Source of the DNA: Bradyrhizobium sp.
GTDB taxonomy: Bacteria > Pseudomonadota > Alphaproteobacteria > Rhizobiales > Xanthobacteraceae
Length of the DNA stretch: 47,078 nt
Direction: 5' to 3'
Assembly (NCBI RefSeq): GCF_004799445.1
Contig: NZ_SSNA01000058.1
Coordinates: 1-47,078 of the forward strand
Each line of letters starts with the position of its first letter. The stretch's first letter is position 1. The notes beneath the pieces were generated by a model. That model saw only the letters and a program-made list of their open reading frames with translations, was not told the origin of the DNA and made no database searches. The position numbers were made by a program, and so were the translations under genes. Shown piece by piece: positions 26,908-35,895 of the stretch.

Positions 26908-28293
26908 TCACCCCCTCACATAATCCCACACCAGTTTCGCGTTCAGCGCGATGATCACAACCGCCGTCACCGTCGCCAGCACGGTCAGCCAGCGCGGCGC
27001 CACGAACGCTCCCATCTTGCGGCGGCTTGCGGTGAACGCCACCAGCGGCACCACCGCGAACGGCAGTTGCAGGCTGAGTACCACCTGGCTCAGGATCAAG
27101 AGCTGACCCGTCGCCTTCTCGCCGGCCCAGATCGTCACCACCGCCGCCGGCACGATCGCGATGCCCCGCGTCACCAGCCGCCGCAGCCATGGCGCGATGC
27201 GCAAATTGAGAAACCCCTCCATCACGATCTGACCCGATAGCGTCGCGGTGATGGTCGAGTTCAGCCCGCAGCATAGCAGCGCGATCGCAAACAGCGTCGG
27301 CGCCAGGGTCGAGCCGAGCAATGGCGCCAGGAACGCATGGGCCTGGTCGAGCTCGGCGACATCGATCCTGCCGACCCGATGAAACGTCGCCGCCGCCAGG
27401 ATCAGGATCGAAGCGTTGATGGTCAAGGCCAGGCAGAGCGCGATGGCGGAATCGATGTTCGCCAGATTGATCGCCTCGCGCTTGTCCTCGATCGTATCGC
27501 CATAGCCGCGGGTCTGCACCAGCCCGGAATGCAGATAGAGATTATGCGGCATCACGGTGGCGCCGAGAATCCCGAGCGCCAGATACAGCATCTCGCGGTT
27601 GGCCAGAATGTCCGACGTCGGCGCAAACCCCCGGAGCACCGCGCCCCAGTCCGGATCGGCCATCGCAATCTGCACGGCAAAACACGCCGCGATCACGCCC
27701 AGCATCGCCACGACGAACGCCTCGATCCAGCGAAAGCCGAACGCCTGCAGTGCGAGGATCAGGAATACGTCGGCCGCGGTGATGATGACGCCGATCTCGA
27801 GCGGAATATGAAACAGCAGGTTGAGGCCGATCGCGGTGCCGATCACCTCGGCCAGATCGGTCGCGGTGATGGCGACCTCCGCCGACAGCCACAGAGGCAA
27901 CGACACCCAGCGCGGAAAGGCATCCCGGCAGGCCTGGGCGAGGTCGCGTCCGGCGCCGACGCCGAGCCGCGTGCACAGCGACTGCAGCACGATCGCCATC
28001 ACATTGGACAACAGCGCGATGAACAACAGCGCGTAGCCGAATTTGGACCCGCCGGCGAGGGAGGTCGCCCAGTTGCCGGGATCCATATAGCCAACGGCGA
28101 CCAGATAGCCCGGGCCGAGAAACGCCAGCAGCTTGCGCCAGAACGGCCCCTGCTTCGCTGTCCTGACCGACGCGAACATGCCCGCCAGGGACGGCACCCC
28201 CCGTTCCCCGCGCCAGCCGGAGGCTTCCACGGGGGCACCAGTAGCCCCCTTGGGAAGGGAATCGGGGCCCAAATCAGAGGATCGTGCGTCCAT
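26908..28293 (-). CDS. mntH: Nramp-family Mn(II)/H+ symporter MntH
   Basis: A 461-residue inner-membrane importer of Mn2+. The metal-binding motif DPGN (71-74, helix 1) and MPH (248-250, helix 6) are intact, followed by [12 protein letters not shown], the Nramp consensus transport signature. Eleven hydrophobic helices are visible. The N-terminal ~50 residues are longer than in E. coli MntH and polar. The ATG at 28293 lacks a good ribosome site; a later start at 28179 is possible. A Mur-like operator lies 31 bases upstream, so repression by Mn-loaded Mur is predicted. Confidence 0.95.
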   Translation of the reverse strand: MDARSSDLGPDSLPKGATGAPVEASGWRGERGVPSLAGMFASVRTAKQGPFWRKLLAFLGPGYLVAVGYMDPGNWATSLAGGSKFGYALLFIALLSNVMAIVLQSLCTRLGVGAGRDLAQACRDAFPRWVSLPLWLSAEVAITATDLAEVIGTAIGLNLLFHIPLEIGVIITAADVFLILALQAFGFRWIEAFVVAMLGVIAACFAVQIAMADPDWGAVLRGFAPTSDILANREMLYLALGILGATVMPHNLYLHSGLVQTRGYGDTIEDKREAINLANIDSAIALCLALTINASILILAAATFHRVGRIDVAELDQAHAFLAPLLGSTLAPTLFAIALLCCGLNSTITATLSGQIVMEGFLNLRIAPWLRRLVTRGIAIVPAAVVTIWAGEKATGQLLILSQVVLSLQLPFAVVPLVAFTASRRKMGAFVAPRWLTVLATVTAVVIIALNAKLVWDYVRG

Positions 28294-28323
28294 TTCGTCA
28301 GGATGGCCGATATTTTCTTTTAT

Positions 28324-28338
28324 TGCAACTCATTTGCA
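28324..28338 (-). promoter_or_regulatory. Mur-responsive (MRS-like) operator of mntH
   Basis: TGCAACTCATTTGCA matches the rhizobial manganese-responsive Mur site pattern TGCAA-N5-TTGCA, with only one unpaired symmetric position. It sits 31 bases before the mntH start codon, where repressor binding would overlap the promoter. A second partial TTGCAACTGCA overlaps on its right. Confidence 0.72.
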
Positions 28339-28517
28339 ACTGCATCTAGGAAGCCTGCCCCGGAACCCGAGCATACCGCCAATTAACGAAAAATTAGCCA
28401 TGGCTAATCCTTGATGGGGCGCGGTGCGCCACTGACTCGCCGTCGCGATCCGTGTGCAACGGAGACCGCGTCCAGGTGCCTGAAGGCGCGTGGCGATGCG
28501 GGCTTGGAGGTGTCGCC

Positions 28518-29294
28518 ATGAATTCTCACCAGCTCGGCCTCAGGCCGGCATCGGCGACGGTATCATCGTGCAAGATTTGTCAGGGCCCCGCAGAACTTTA
28601 CGGCGTCGTCGATCTGCATCGCCCCTGTGAAATTCCCGGCGGCATCCGCCCTCCCCTGTCAGGGGTGCCGGTCTATTACCGCCGCTGCTCGGCGTGCGGC
28701 TTTCTCTTCACCGATGCGTTCGATGACTGGAGCGAGGATCAGTTCAAGACCCACATCTACAACGATGACTACCACCTGTTCGATCCGGAATACAAAACCG
28801 TGCGGCCGAACTCCAATGCAGGCATGGTCGCCAACCTCTGGGCCGGCCACAAGGCCCAAATGCGGGTGCTGGATTACGGCGGCGGCAACGACGTGTTCTG
28901 TTCAGCGCTTCGCGCCAGCGGTTTTATGGAGGCCGTGACCTACGATCCGATGGTGCCGGAACATGCCTGCCCGCCAAACGGGAAATTCGATCTGGTGACG
29001 TGCTTCGAGACGATGGAACACCTGCCCGACCCTCTCGCCGGCATTGCCCGGATCGCCGATTATGTCGCCGAGCCCGGCGCGGTGTTTTATTCGACGCTCA
29101 CGCAGCCCGCGGACTTCGACAATCACGGCCTGTCGTGGTGGTATGTCGGGCCGCGCAACGGCCATGTCTCGATCTTCACCAAGTACGCGCTGAACCTGGC
29201 CTGGGCCCGCCACGGGTTCAAGACCGCCGCGCTTAGCGACGGCATGCATCTGGCGTTTCGTACGTTGCCGGAGGCTTGGGGCCTGGCGCTATAG
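28518..29294 (+). CDS. Class I SAM methyltransferase with N-terminal zinc-binding segment
   Basis: A 258-residue cytoplasmic methyltransferase. Residues ~14-60 carry CKIC and, after ~40 residues, CSAC with YYRRCSACGFLFT, a zinc-knuckle seen in sugar C-methyltransferase-like and related enzymes. The Rossmann core follows: VLDYGGGNDVF is the SAM loop, then TYDPM, and FDLVTCFETMEHLPDP. GGAGG lies 7 bases before the ATG. The substrate is unknown and no sugar-biosynthesis genes are nearby. The first 66 bases of the longer open frame are unlikely to be coding. Confidence 0.82.
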   Translation: MNSHQLGLRPASATVSSCKICQGPAELYGVVDLHRPCEIPGGIRPPLSGVPVYYRRCSACGFLFTDAFDDWSEDQFKTHIYNDDYHLFDPEYKTVRPNSNAGMVANLWAGHKAQMRVLDYGGGNDVFCSALRASGFMEAVTYDPMVPEHACPPNGKFDLVTCFETMEHLPDPLAGIARIADYVAEPGAVFYSTLTQPADFDNHGLSWWYVGPRNGHVSIFTKYALNLAWARHGFKTAALSDGMHLAFRTLPEAWGLAL

Positions 29295-29318
29295 CAGGGG
29301 AACCTCGGCGTCTCCAGA

Positions 29319-29441
29319 TCATGATCCGATCAGGTTGAATCGGATCACGATCTTATCTCTTTGTTTGAGCACGATCTCCGCGCAAACGCTTTCGCGTTTG
29401 TCGCGAGGGAAAACCGGTTCCCACTTTTCCGGATCATGCTC
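29319..29441. repeat. Rhizobiales palindromic repeat element
   Basis: From CATGATCCGAT through GAGCACGATC to GGATCATGCTC, with inner hairpin GCAAACGC-TTTC-GCGTTTG and the familiar AAAACCGGTTCCCACTTTTCCGG. The ends GAGCA(C/T)GATC and GGATCATGCTC are inverted. This is a well-known repeat type across Rhizobiales intergenic DNA. It fills most of the gap upstream of the MFS gene. Confidence 0.75.
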
Positions 29442-29520
29442 CAGCTGATCGGAAAGCGGGTGGCTTCCGTGCTCGCGCGGCGCGAGTGTAACGGTCAAAT
29501 CGACAATTCAGGAATTTGTC

Positions 29521-30777
29521 ATGACCGCCACCGAAACTCTGCATTTGCCGCCGACCTTCAACCGGCTCGCCTGGTCCAATCTCGCCGCCCAATCGGCCGA
29601 ACAGGTCGCGCTCGCCGCAGCTCCGATCGTCGCGGTGCTGATGCTTGGCGTCGGCGAAGGCCAGACCGGCCTGTTGCAGACCGCGCTGACGCTGCCGTTC
29701 ATCCTGTTCGCCATTCCCGCCGGCCTGCTCGCCGACCGCATCTCGCGGCGCTGGTTGATGGCGGGCGCCGAAGCCCTGCGCGCCATCGCGCTGCTCGCAA
29801 TCCTGCTGCTGATTGGTCTCGACCGGCTGACGCTTCCGCTGCTCGCTTTCGCAGGCTTCGTCGCTGTGTGCGGAACGGTGGTCTACAGCGTGGCGGCGCC
29901 GGCGCTGGTGCCCTCGCTGGTGACGCCGCAGCTCTTGCCCACCGCCAACGCGCGGATCGAACTGGCGCGCACCGTCGCGTTTGCCTCCGGACCGGCGCTC
30001 GGCGGCGTTCTGGTGGGATGGCTGGGCGCGGCACCAGCGTTTGGATTTGCCGCGGCACTCTCGGTGATGGCCGTGGTGCTGTTATCCGGGATTTACGAGC
30101 CGGCCCGCGCCCCCGTGCCACGGCGCCATCCGCTGCAGGAAATCCGGGAAGGCGCGGTCTTCGTCCTGCATCATTCGTTGCTGCGGCCGGTGTTCGTCAC
30201 GCAGTTCATCTTCAACACCGGGTCGTTCCTGTTGCTGGCCGTGTTCGTGCCCTATGCGGTGCGCCGTCTCGGACTGACGGCGACAGGCGTCGGCACGACC
30301 CTTGCGATGTACGGCGTCGGCATGGTGGTCGGCGCGCTGCTGGCGACGCGGATCATGCGGCGGTTCGCCTTCGGCACCGTGATCGGGCTTGGACCGGTCA
30401 CCGGCTTCGTCGCGGCCGGCGTGATGGCGCTGACGACACTCATTCCTTCGCCTGCGCTGGCGGGCCTGAGCTTCTTCCTGCTCGGGGTCGGCCCGATCCT
30501 GTGGGTGATCTCCACCACGACGCTGCGGCAATCGGTGACGCCGCCGCGGCTGTTGGGCCGGGTGTCCGCGATCAACATCATGAGCTACGGCGCGCGGCCG
30601 GTCGGCGCCGCCCTCGGCGCGGTTGTCGGCGGCTTGTACGGCGCGGAAGCATGCCTCTATCTCGCCGTCGCGATCTTCGCGGCACAGGCCCTGGTGATCC
30701 TGATGTCGCCGGCGGTCTCGCTGCCACGGCAGCCGGACATGGTGGGCGACGCGGCGACGGCGTCGCGGGCCTGCTGA
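29521..30777 (+). CDS. MFS transporter (EntS-like, MFS_3)
   Basis: A 418-residue 12-helix major-facilitator protein. PAGLLADRISRRWLM is the conserved loop 2-3 motif (G-x-x-x-D-R-x-x-R-R), and SVAAPALVPSLVTPQLLPTANARIE is typical of the EntS/MFS_3 exporters, which include siderophore and drug pumps. The substrate cannot be read from sequence. It starts at ATG 29521 with a weak AGGAA site, just after a dispersed repeat. A single-gene unit. Confidence 0.87.
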   Translation: MTATETLHLPPTFNRLAWSNLAAQSAEQVALAAAPIVAVLMLGVGEGQTGLLQTALTLPFILFAIPAGLLADRISRRWLMAGAEALRAIALLAILLLIGLDRLTLPLLAFAGFVAVCGTVVYSVAAPALVPSLVTPQLLPTANARIELARTVAFASGPALGGVLVGWLGAAPAFGFAAALSVMAVVLLSGIYEPARAPVPRRHPLQEIREGAVFVLHHSLLRPVFVTQFIFNTGSFLLLAVFVPYAVRRLGLTATGVGTTLAMYGVGMVVGALLATRIMRRFAFGTVIGLGPVTGFVAAGVMALTTLIPSPALAGLSFFLLGVGPILWVISTTTLRQSVTPPRLLGRVSAINIMSYGARPVGAALGAVVGGLYGAEACLYLAVAIFAAQALVILMSPAVSLPRQPDMVGDAATASRAC

Positions 30778-30810
30778 GGAACACACAGGTTTCCGTTCAT
30801 CATGGCCAGG

Positions 30811-30890
30811 CACAGCCGTCCGAAGGACGGCGTCGCTTCCGCTTGCCTATGCCCGACCATCGACGTCTTTTGGACTCGACGCCATGCGCA
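30811..30890. repeat. Short dispersed repeat downstream of the MFS gene
   Basis: Includes the hairpin GCCGTCC-GAA-GGACGGC (30815-30831) followed by GTCGCTTCCGCTTGCCTATGC. I recall this string as a repeat in Bradyrhizobium intergenic DNA. It may also serve as a transcript end, though no T-run follows. Confidence 0.45.
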
Positions 30891-30924
30891 AAAGCGATTT
30901 AGCCGCTCGATGAATCAAATCCAC

Positions 30925-31290
30925 TCAAATCCAGACATCGTTCGCGGCCGTGCGATCTCCGCCCTGATGGCCGGTATTGAGCACACCCCGCGGTTCGATC
31001 AGCAATAATTTGACCTCGTGTTCGGCATAGGGCTTGTGTTCGACACCTTTCGGGACGACGAACATTTCGCCGGCCGACAGCTGCACCGCGCCGTCGCGAA
31101 AATCGATCCTAAGAACTCCCTCCAGCACGATGAATGCCTCGTCGGTATCCTCATGATCGTGCCAAATGAAGTCGCCCCGCAGCTTCACGATCTTGAACTG
31201 GTAGTCGTTCATCTCGGCAATGACCTTCGGCTGCCACTGCTCGTCGAACAATCCGAACTTTTTGCCGAAGTTGATCGCCTGGTAGTTCAT
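30925..31290 (-). CDS. Single-domain cupin protein
   Basis: A 121-residue small beta-barrel (Cupin_2). Motif 1 is HDHEDTDEAFIVLEGVLRI, with two His and a Glu for a metal. Motif 2 is VPKGVEHKPYAEHEVKLLLIE, giving the third His. All four expected metal ligands are present, so it probably binds Fe, Mn or Zn. Substrate unknown; similar proteins are sugar isomerases, dioxygenases or ligand sensors. An isolated gene. Confidence 0.85.
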   Translation of the reverse strand: MNYQAINFGKKFGLFDEQWQPKVIAEMNDYQFKIVKLRGDFIWHDHEDTDEAFIVLEGVLRIDFRDGAVQLSAGEMFVVPKGVEHKPYAEHEVKLLLIEPRGVLNTGHQGGDRTAANDVWI

Positions 31291-31362
31291 GCCGCTTCTC
31301 CACCGAATGATGGTGTGATTATGCCGCCCGCAACGACCGCCGTAGAGTCAACTTTCGGCGAT

Positions 31363-32622
31363 TCATGTCGCCAGATAATTTGCGTAGCCACCGGCCGTGG
31401 CCTCATCGGCGGCGATGTCGGGATCGAGGGTGTAAAGATCCTGCGCGCGGCCGATGCCGCGCAGCGCAAACCGGCCGGTGGAGACCAGATAACCGCGCCC
31501 GGCTGCGTCGAGGCCAGTGCAAAAGGCTGATGAGACCAGGAGTTCGCGATCGACCGAGCGGCACATCGAGGCGATGCGGCTGACCTCATTGACCGCCGGC
31601 CCCACCACCGTGAAATCGAGCCGGTCCTCGCTGCCGATATTGCCGTAAAACACCTCGCCGACATGCAGCCCGACATAGGCCGACGTCGTTTGTCGGTCCT
31701 CCTCGGCGCGGCGGGCGTTGAGCGAGGTCACGTTGTGCCGGAAACGATGCTCGGCCCGCAGCGCCGCGCGTCTGGCGGCCGCGAGGTCCTCGCCAGTGAA
31801 CATCGCCAGCACGCCGTCGCCGATCAGCTTGAGCACGTCGCCGCCGGCTTCATGGATGGCATCGATCGCGGCTTGCGCGTAATCGTTGAGAAATGGGATG
31901 ATTTCGTCGGGCGTGACGCTTTCGCTGATCGCGGTTGACCCCCGCAGGTCGGAAAACCACAGCACGGAATTGATCCGCTCGGTGACGCCGCGCGATATCC
32001 GCCCGCGCAAGACCTGCTCGGAGGCGTCGCGCCCGAGATAGACCCGGCCCAGCGTTCGCGCGATATCCACCTGGGCCGCCGACTTGATCGCCAGCCCCAG
32101 CACCGGCACCAGATCGCGCAGCGCCGACAGGCCCTGCGCGCCAAAACCGTCAGCGCGCCGGGTCACCCAATAGGAATAGACGCAGTCCATCTGGCCGATG
32201 GTGCCGGCTTCGCCGAACCGATGCACAAAGGCCACGAAATGCCGGTGGCCCTTTTCCGCCAGCTCGGAAACCATCGAGAAGTCGAGCGAGGCACAGTCGG
32301 CGAGATCGATCCGCAGCTCGTCATGGCCGTGTTCGAGCATGTGGAAGAAGGTGGAGCGTCGCCAGTTTTTCGCCGCATCGCCCTCGCCGGTCGGACCGTA
32401 TTCGAACGTGTCGCTCTCGTTGGTTTCGGTATCGTTCCAGCGGAATCCGCGCCCCTCAAAAATCGGGTGCAGGGTGTCGATGAAAACCAGGCCGCGCGAC
32501 AGCTCGAGGCCGGACGCCCGGCAGCGCTCGCAAAAGCCGCGGATCAGGTCGTTTTCCGGCAAACCGGTGAGCCCCTGGCTGACCAGCCAGTTCACCAGAT
32601 CGAGGCGCGGCTTAAGTTCCAT
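31363..32622 (-). CDS. Class III adenylate cyclase
   Basis: A 419-residue soluble protein; residues ~213-390 are the class III cyclase catalytic domain. The two metal aspartates are Asp225 (WFSDLRGST) and Asp269 (LIGDG). The purine-selecting Lys265 and Asp336 point to ATP rather than GTP. The transition-state Asn345 and Arg349 (VNEVSRI) are present, so it should be active as a homodimer making cAMP. Residues 1-205 are a helical N-terminal region of a kind I do not recognise as a standard sensor, with a Cys pair CERC at 31-34. Starts at ATG 32622, next to an arsC remnant. Confidence 0.9.
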   Translation of the reverse strand: MELKPRLDLVNWLVSQGLTGLPENDLIRGFCERCRASGLELSRGLVFIDTLHPIFEGRGFRWNDTETNESDTFEYGPTGEGDAAKNWRRSTFFHMLEHGHDELRIDLADCASLDFSMVSELAEKGHRHFVAFVHRFGEAGTIGQMDCVYSYWVTRRADGFGAQGLSALRDLVPVLGLAIKSAAQVDIARTLGRVYLGRDASEQVLRGRISRGVTERINSVLWFSDLRGSTAISESVTPDEIIPFLNDYAQAAIDAIHEAGGDVLKLIGDGVLAMFTGEDLAAARRAALRAEHRFRHNVTSLNARRAEEDRQTTSAYVGLHVGEVFYGNIGSEDRLDFTVVGPAVNEVSRIASMCRSVDRELLVSSAFCTGLDAAGRGYLVSTGRFALRGIGRAQDLYTLDPDIAADEATAGGYANYLAT

Positions 32623-32671
32623 ACGATATTATGCCGCGCTATCGCGCCCGGCGAAAGCCTGGCCGCAATGC

Positions 32672-32746
32672 TCAGGGTTTCTTCCGCGCAACGGCCTCGC
32701 CATCCTCCTTCACGAAATGCGGCGCCAAGACTTTTAACGGCCGTGC
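32672..32746 (-). pseudogene. arsC 3'-end remnant
   Basis: Read on the minus strand, these ~25 codons give RPLKVLAPHFVKEDGEAVARKKP and a stop. The intact arsC 1.7 kb away ends with RPSEKVL, then FVKEDGEVVARATP and its stop. Twenty-three bases (32695-32717) are identical to 34451-34473. A TAA closes the frame just upstream, so only the tail of a glutaredoxin-type arsenate reductase gene remains. The TPR-methyltransferase gene lies between remnant and intact gene. Confidence 0.75.
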
Positions 32747-32765
32747 CGCTTACTTAGTGAATAAG

Positions 32766-34220
32766 TCACGATTTTTCCGCAACGACCACAAGGCCCGGCA
32801 CGGGCACGCCTCTCTCGTGACGGGCCGAGTGCAGTTCAAGCTGTAACACCACAAGACCGACTGCCTCGATCGACGCGCGCACATAAGAGGCACTATGAGC
32901 GTAGCGCCTGCCCTCGCCCATAATAAAGCCGTCGCCGTCGTGCCTTTCCAAGGTGACAGCCAAAAGGCCGCCGGAAGCCAGAACACGGCTCGCTTCCTTC
33001 AGAACCGGAAAGAGATCGGCGACATAGATCATCGCGTCGGCGGAGAGGACGAGGTCTACGCCGCAGTCAGGCGTTGTGCGCAGACCCTCCAGCATATCGG
33101 TCACTTTAAGCTCGGCGTAGAGACCCCTGGCGCGTGCCTTTTCGATCATACCCGGCGAAAGGTCGATGCCGACGAATTGATCGACCATTTCAGCAAAGGC
33201 GATCGCCACCAGTCCTGTACCGCAACCGAGATCGATCGCGTGTTTGAAATTGGCCGGCTTCTGATGCGCTTGGCACGCGGACAGCACCGCCTCGAACAAC
33301 ACAGAGGGTCCGCGATATCCAAGAGCCTCCACCAGCACGGAGTCGAATGTAGCTGCATATTGATCGAACAGCACACGCACATAGGCGGGTGGCATTTCCG
33401 ACAATTCGTCAGCACCCAGCCGCATCAATTCGACGCTCGCACCGAGCGGATCGGAAGGATCTATTTCACGCGCTCGGCGTAGGGCCTTGATCGCGCCGTC
33501 ACGATCCCCGAGTTGCTCGTGCACTTTTCCAAGCAACCGCCAGACAGACGCACGGTCCGGCGCCAACTCGGAGGCCCGCCGATAGATAGCCGCGGCCTCT
33601 GCAGCCCTACCGAGATTGCGCAGGCAATCACCTTTGACACAGAGAACTTCAACCTGATCCGGGGAAATGGCCAGCGAAAGATCGCACTTGGCGAGCGCCT
33701 CCTCATACCGGCGTAATTCGAGCAAGACGCCGCCGCTCAGAGCTGCTGCCTCCGCATTGTCGGGATCGAGCGTAAAAGCATGCTCATAGGTTAGCAACCC
33801 TTCGTCGTATCGCCGCTGTATTCGCAGAAGGTTTCCCAATCTGATCCAGCCCACGGCCAGATTCGGAGCCAGCTTGATCGCGAGGTCGAAGCTTTTTCTG
33901 GCCTCATCCAACTTGTTCTGGTGTTGAAGCAGATCCCCGAGATGCAAGAAATATTCGTGATTATTCGGATTGCATCTGATCGCCGAGGCGATCAGATCGA
34001 CGGCCAAATCCAGCCTGTTGGTCTCCCCGTGGACCAAACCAAGAAGATGGAGCGAATTCGCGTGCCTCGGATCAAGCGCTAATGCCTGCCGACAGCGGTC
34101 TTCGGCCGGTCCATATCGTTTGGACAAAAAGTGGCGCGAGGCTGCGTCGTACAGATCGGTCAGCGAGCGCTTTGTTCTGCTCTGCTCATCGGTTTTGGCA
34201 CGAGGCCGAGGCCGGCTCAT
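32766..34220 (-). CDS. TPR-repeat protein fused to SAM methyltransferase
   Basis: A 484-residue fusion. Residues ~20-270 hold about seven tetratricopeptide repeats (AEDRCRQALALDPRHANSLHLLG and successors at 34-residue spacing). Residues ~300-480 are a class I methyltransferase: HAIDLGCGTGLVA is the SAM loop, GIDLSPGMIEKAR the acidic loop, and VDLVLSADAMIYVADL motif III. Such fusions (PF13432/PF08242-like) occur in alphaproteobacteria with unknown substrates; the TPR part probably docks a partner. By eye its base composition is less GC-rich than its neighbours. It is enclosed by arsC tails, suggesting insertion. Confidence 0.85.
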   Translation of the reverse strand: MSRPRPRAKTDEQSRTKRSLTDLYDAASRHFLSKRYGPAEDRCRQALALDPRHANSLHLLGLVHGETNRLDLAVDLIASAIRCNPNNHEYFLHLGDLLQHQNKLDEARKSFDLAIKLAPNLAVGWIRLGNLLRIQRRYDEGLLTYEHAFTLDPDNAEAAALSGGVLLELRRYEEALAKCDLSLAISPDQVEVLCVKGDCLRNLGRAAEAAAIYRRASELAPDRASVWRLLGKVHEQLGDRDGAIKALRRAREIDPSDPLGASVELMRLGADELSEMPPAYVRVLFDQYAATFDSVLVEALGYRGPSVLFEAVLSACQAHQKPANFKHAIDLGCGTGLVAIAFAEMVDQFVGIDLSPGMIEKARARGLYAELKVTDMLEGLRTTPDCGVDLVLSADAMIYVADLFPVLKEASRVLASGGLLAVTLERHDGDGFIMGEGRRYAHSASYVRASIEAVGLVVLQLELHSARHERGVPVPGLVVVAEKS

Positions 34221-34427
34221 TGCATACGTCCTTTGGAATTGAGATCGACCAACGTATCGTTGCCTGGACGACGCGAATCAATTCAATGATAAGCCCAACT
34301 CCTAACGAAGAGATAGCTGACAATATCTGAAGCTCTGCCCAGAGGCAGAGGCGGCGCCGGCGTGGATTCCACGCGACCTCATGCAATCCGACCGACGAAG
34401 GCCATGGCTCTCAAGGCGTGCTCCACC

Positions 34428-34835
34428 TCAAGGCGTCGCTCGCGCGACGACCTCGCCATCCTCCTTCACGAAACTTTCCGCGGGATGATCGAGCAGATCG
34501 AGCACCTTCTCCGACGGCCGGCACAATCTTGTCCCCTTCGCCGTCACCACGATCGGCCGGTTGATCAGGATCGGATGCGCCAGCATGAAATCGATCAACT
34601 CGTCGTCGCTCCATTTGGGATCGGCAAGCCCCAACTCCGCATAGGGCGTACCCTTCTCCCGCAGCAGCGCGCGAACGGAAATTCCCATCGCCTTGATCAG
34701 TTCGATCAGCCGCGCGCGATCCGGCGGGTTTTTCAGATACTCGATCACCTCTGGCTCTTCGCCGCTCTGGCGGATCATCGCCAGCGTGTTGCGCGAGGTG
34801 CCGCAAGCGGGGTTATGATAGATCGTCACGCTCAT
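34428..34835 (-). CDS. arsC: Arsenate reductase, glutaredoxin-coupled type
   Basis: A 135-residue thioredoxin-fold reductase that turns arsenate into arsenite using glutathione and glutaredoxin. The catalytic Cys11 is in NPACGTSRNTL. GTPYAELGL and RPIVVTAKGTRLCRPSEKV supply the arginines that bind the oxyanion, as in plasmid R773 ArsC. It overlaps acr3 by 4 bases and is last in arsR-arsC-acr3-arsC. Its 3' end is the source of the direct repeat found again at 32695. Confidence 0.93.
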   Translation of the reverse strand: MSVTIYHNPACGTSRNTLAMIRQSGEEPEVIEYLKNPPDRARLIELIKAMGISVRALLREKGTPYAELGLADPKWSDDELIDFMLAHPILINRPIVVTAKGTRLCRPSEKVLDLLDHPAESFVKEDGEVVARATP

Positions 34836-35890
34836 GTCGGCGCTTCCTTGTTGACGGCAACGGCGGCCCCGCTACCGGCCTCATACCAGCCGCGCGACGC
34901 CTTCACCAGATAGACCACCGAGAGCATCACGGGCACCTCGACCAGCACCCCGACCACGGTGGCCAGCGCCGCCCCGGAATTGAGGCCGAACAGGCTGATG
35001 GCGGCTGCGACCGCGAGTTCGAAAAAGTTGCTGGCGCCGATCAACGCCGCCGGCGCGGCCACGCACCAGGCCACGCCGAAGCGCCGGCTCAGCCAATAGG
35101 CAAGTCCCGCATTGAGATAGACCTGGATCAGGATCGGCACCGCCAGCAGCACGATCACCAGCGGCTGGGCGATGATCTGCTCGCCTTGAAAACCAAACAG
35201 CATCACCAGCGTCGTCAGCAGCGCGACCAGCGAAACCGGCTGCAGCACATGCAGCGTTCGTGGCAGCGCTATCGGCCCGGCATTGATCAAGGCACGCCGC
35301 CATAGCTGCGCGACGATGACGGGCACCACGATATAAAGCACCACCGAGATCAGCAGCGTTGCCCAGGGCACGGTGATCGAGGCGACGCCGAGCAGCAGGC
35401 CGACCAGCGGCGCAAACGCAAACACCATGATCACGTCGTTGAGCGCGACCTGGCTCAAGGTGTAATGCGGCTCGCCCTCGCACAGGTTGGACCACACGAA
35501 CACCATGGCCGTGCAGGGTGCCGCCGCCAGCAGAATAAGGCCGGCGATATAGGACGGAATTTGCGCCGATGGCAGCCACGGCGCGAACAGGTGGCCGATG
35601 AACAGCGAGCCCAGCAAGGCCATCGAGAACGGCTTTACCGCCCAGTTGATGAACAGCGTGACGCCGACGCCGCGCCAGTGCTCGCGGACCTGGCCGAGCG
35701 CGCCGAAGTCGATCTTCAGCAGCATCGGAATGATCATCAGCCAGACCAGCCCGGCCACCGGCAGATTGACCCGGGCGATTTCCGCGCTGGCAATCGCGGC
35801 GAACAGCCCGGGCAAGAGATGCCCGAGCGCGACGCCCGCCACGATACAGAGCGCCACCCAGAGCGAGAGATACCGTTCGAACAGGTTCAT
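34832..35890 (-). CDS. acr3: Arsenite efflux permease Acr3
   Basis: A 352-residue ten-helix inner-membrane arsenite exporter of the BART superfamily. The key Cys126 lies in LAAAPCTAMVFVWSNL, and the conserved Glu in VGVLVEVPVMLS near the C-terminus. The start MNLFERYLSLWVALCIVAGV is family-typical. It is 5 bases from the upstream arsC and overlaps the downstream arsC by 4 bases, so all are one operon under ArsR. Some annotations call this arsB, but it is not the ArsB fold. Confidence 0.95.
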   Translation of the reverse strand: MNLFERYLSLWVALCIVAGVALGHLLPGLFAAIASAEIARVNLPVAGLVWLMIIPMLLKIDFGALGQVREHWRGVGVTLFINWAVKPFSMALLGSLFIGHLFAPWLPSAQIPSYIAGLILLAAAPCTAMVFVWSNLCEGEPHYTLSQVALNDVIMVFAFAPLVGLLLGVASITVPWATLLISVVLYIVVPVIVAQLWRRALINAGPIALPRTLHVLQPVSLVALLTTLVMLFGFQGEQIIAQPLVIVLLAVPILIQVYLNAGLAYWLSRRFGVAWCVAAPAALIGASNFFELAVAAAISLFGLNSGAALATVVGVLVEVPVMLSVVYLVKASRGWYEAGSGAAVAVNKEAPT

Positions 35891-35895
35891 GGCGG

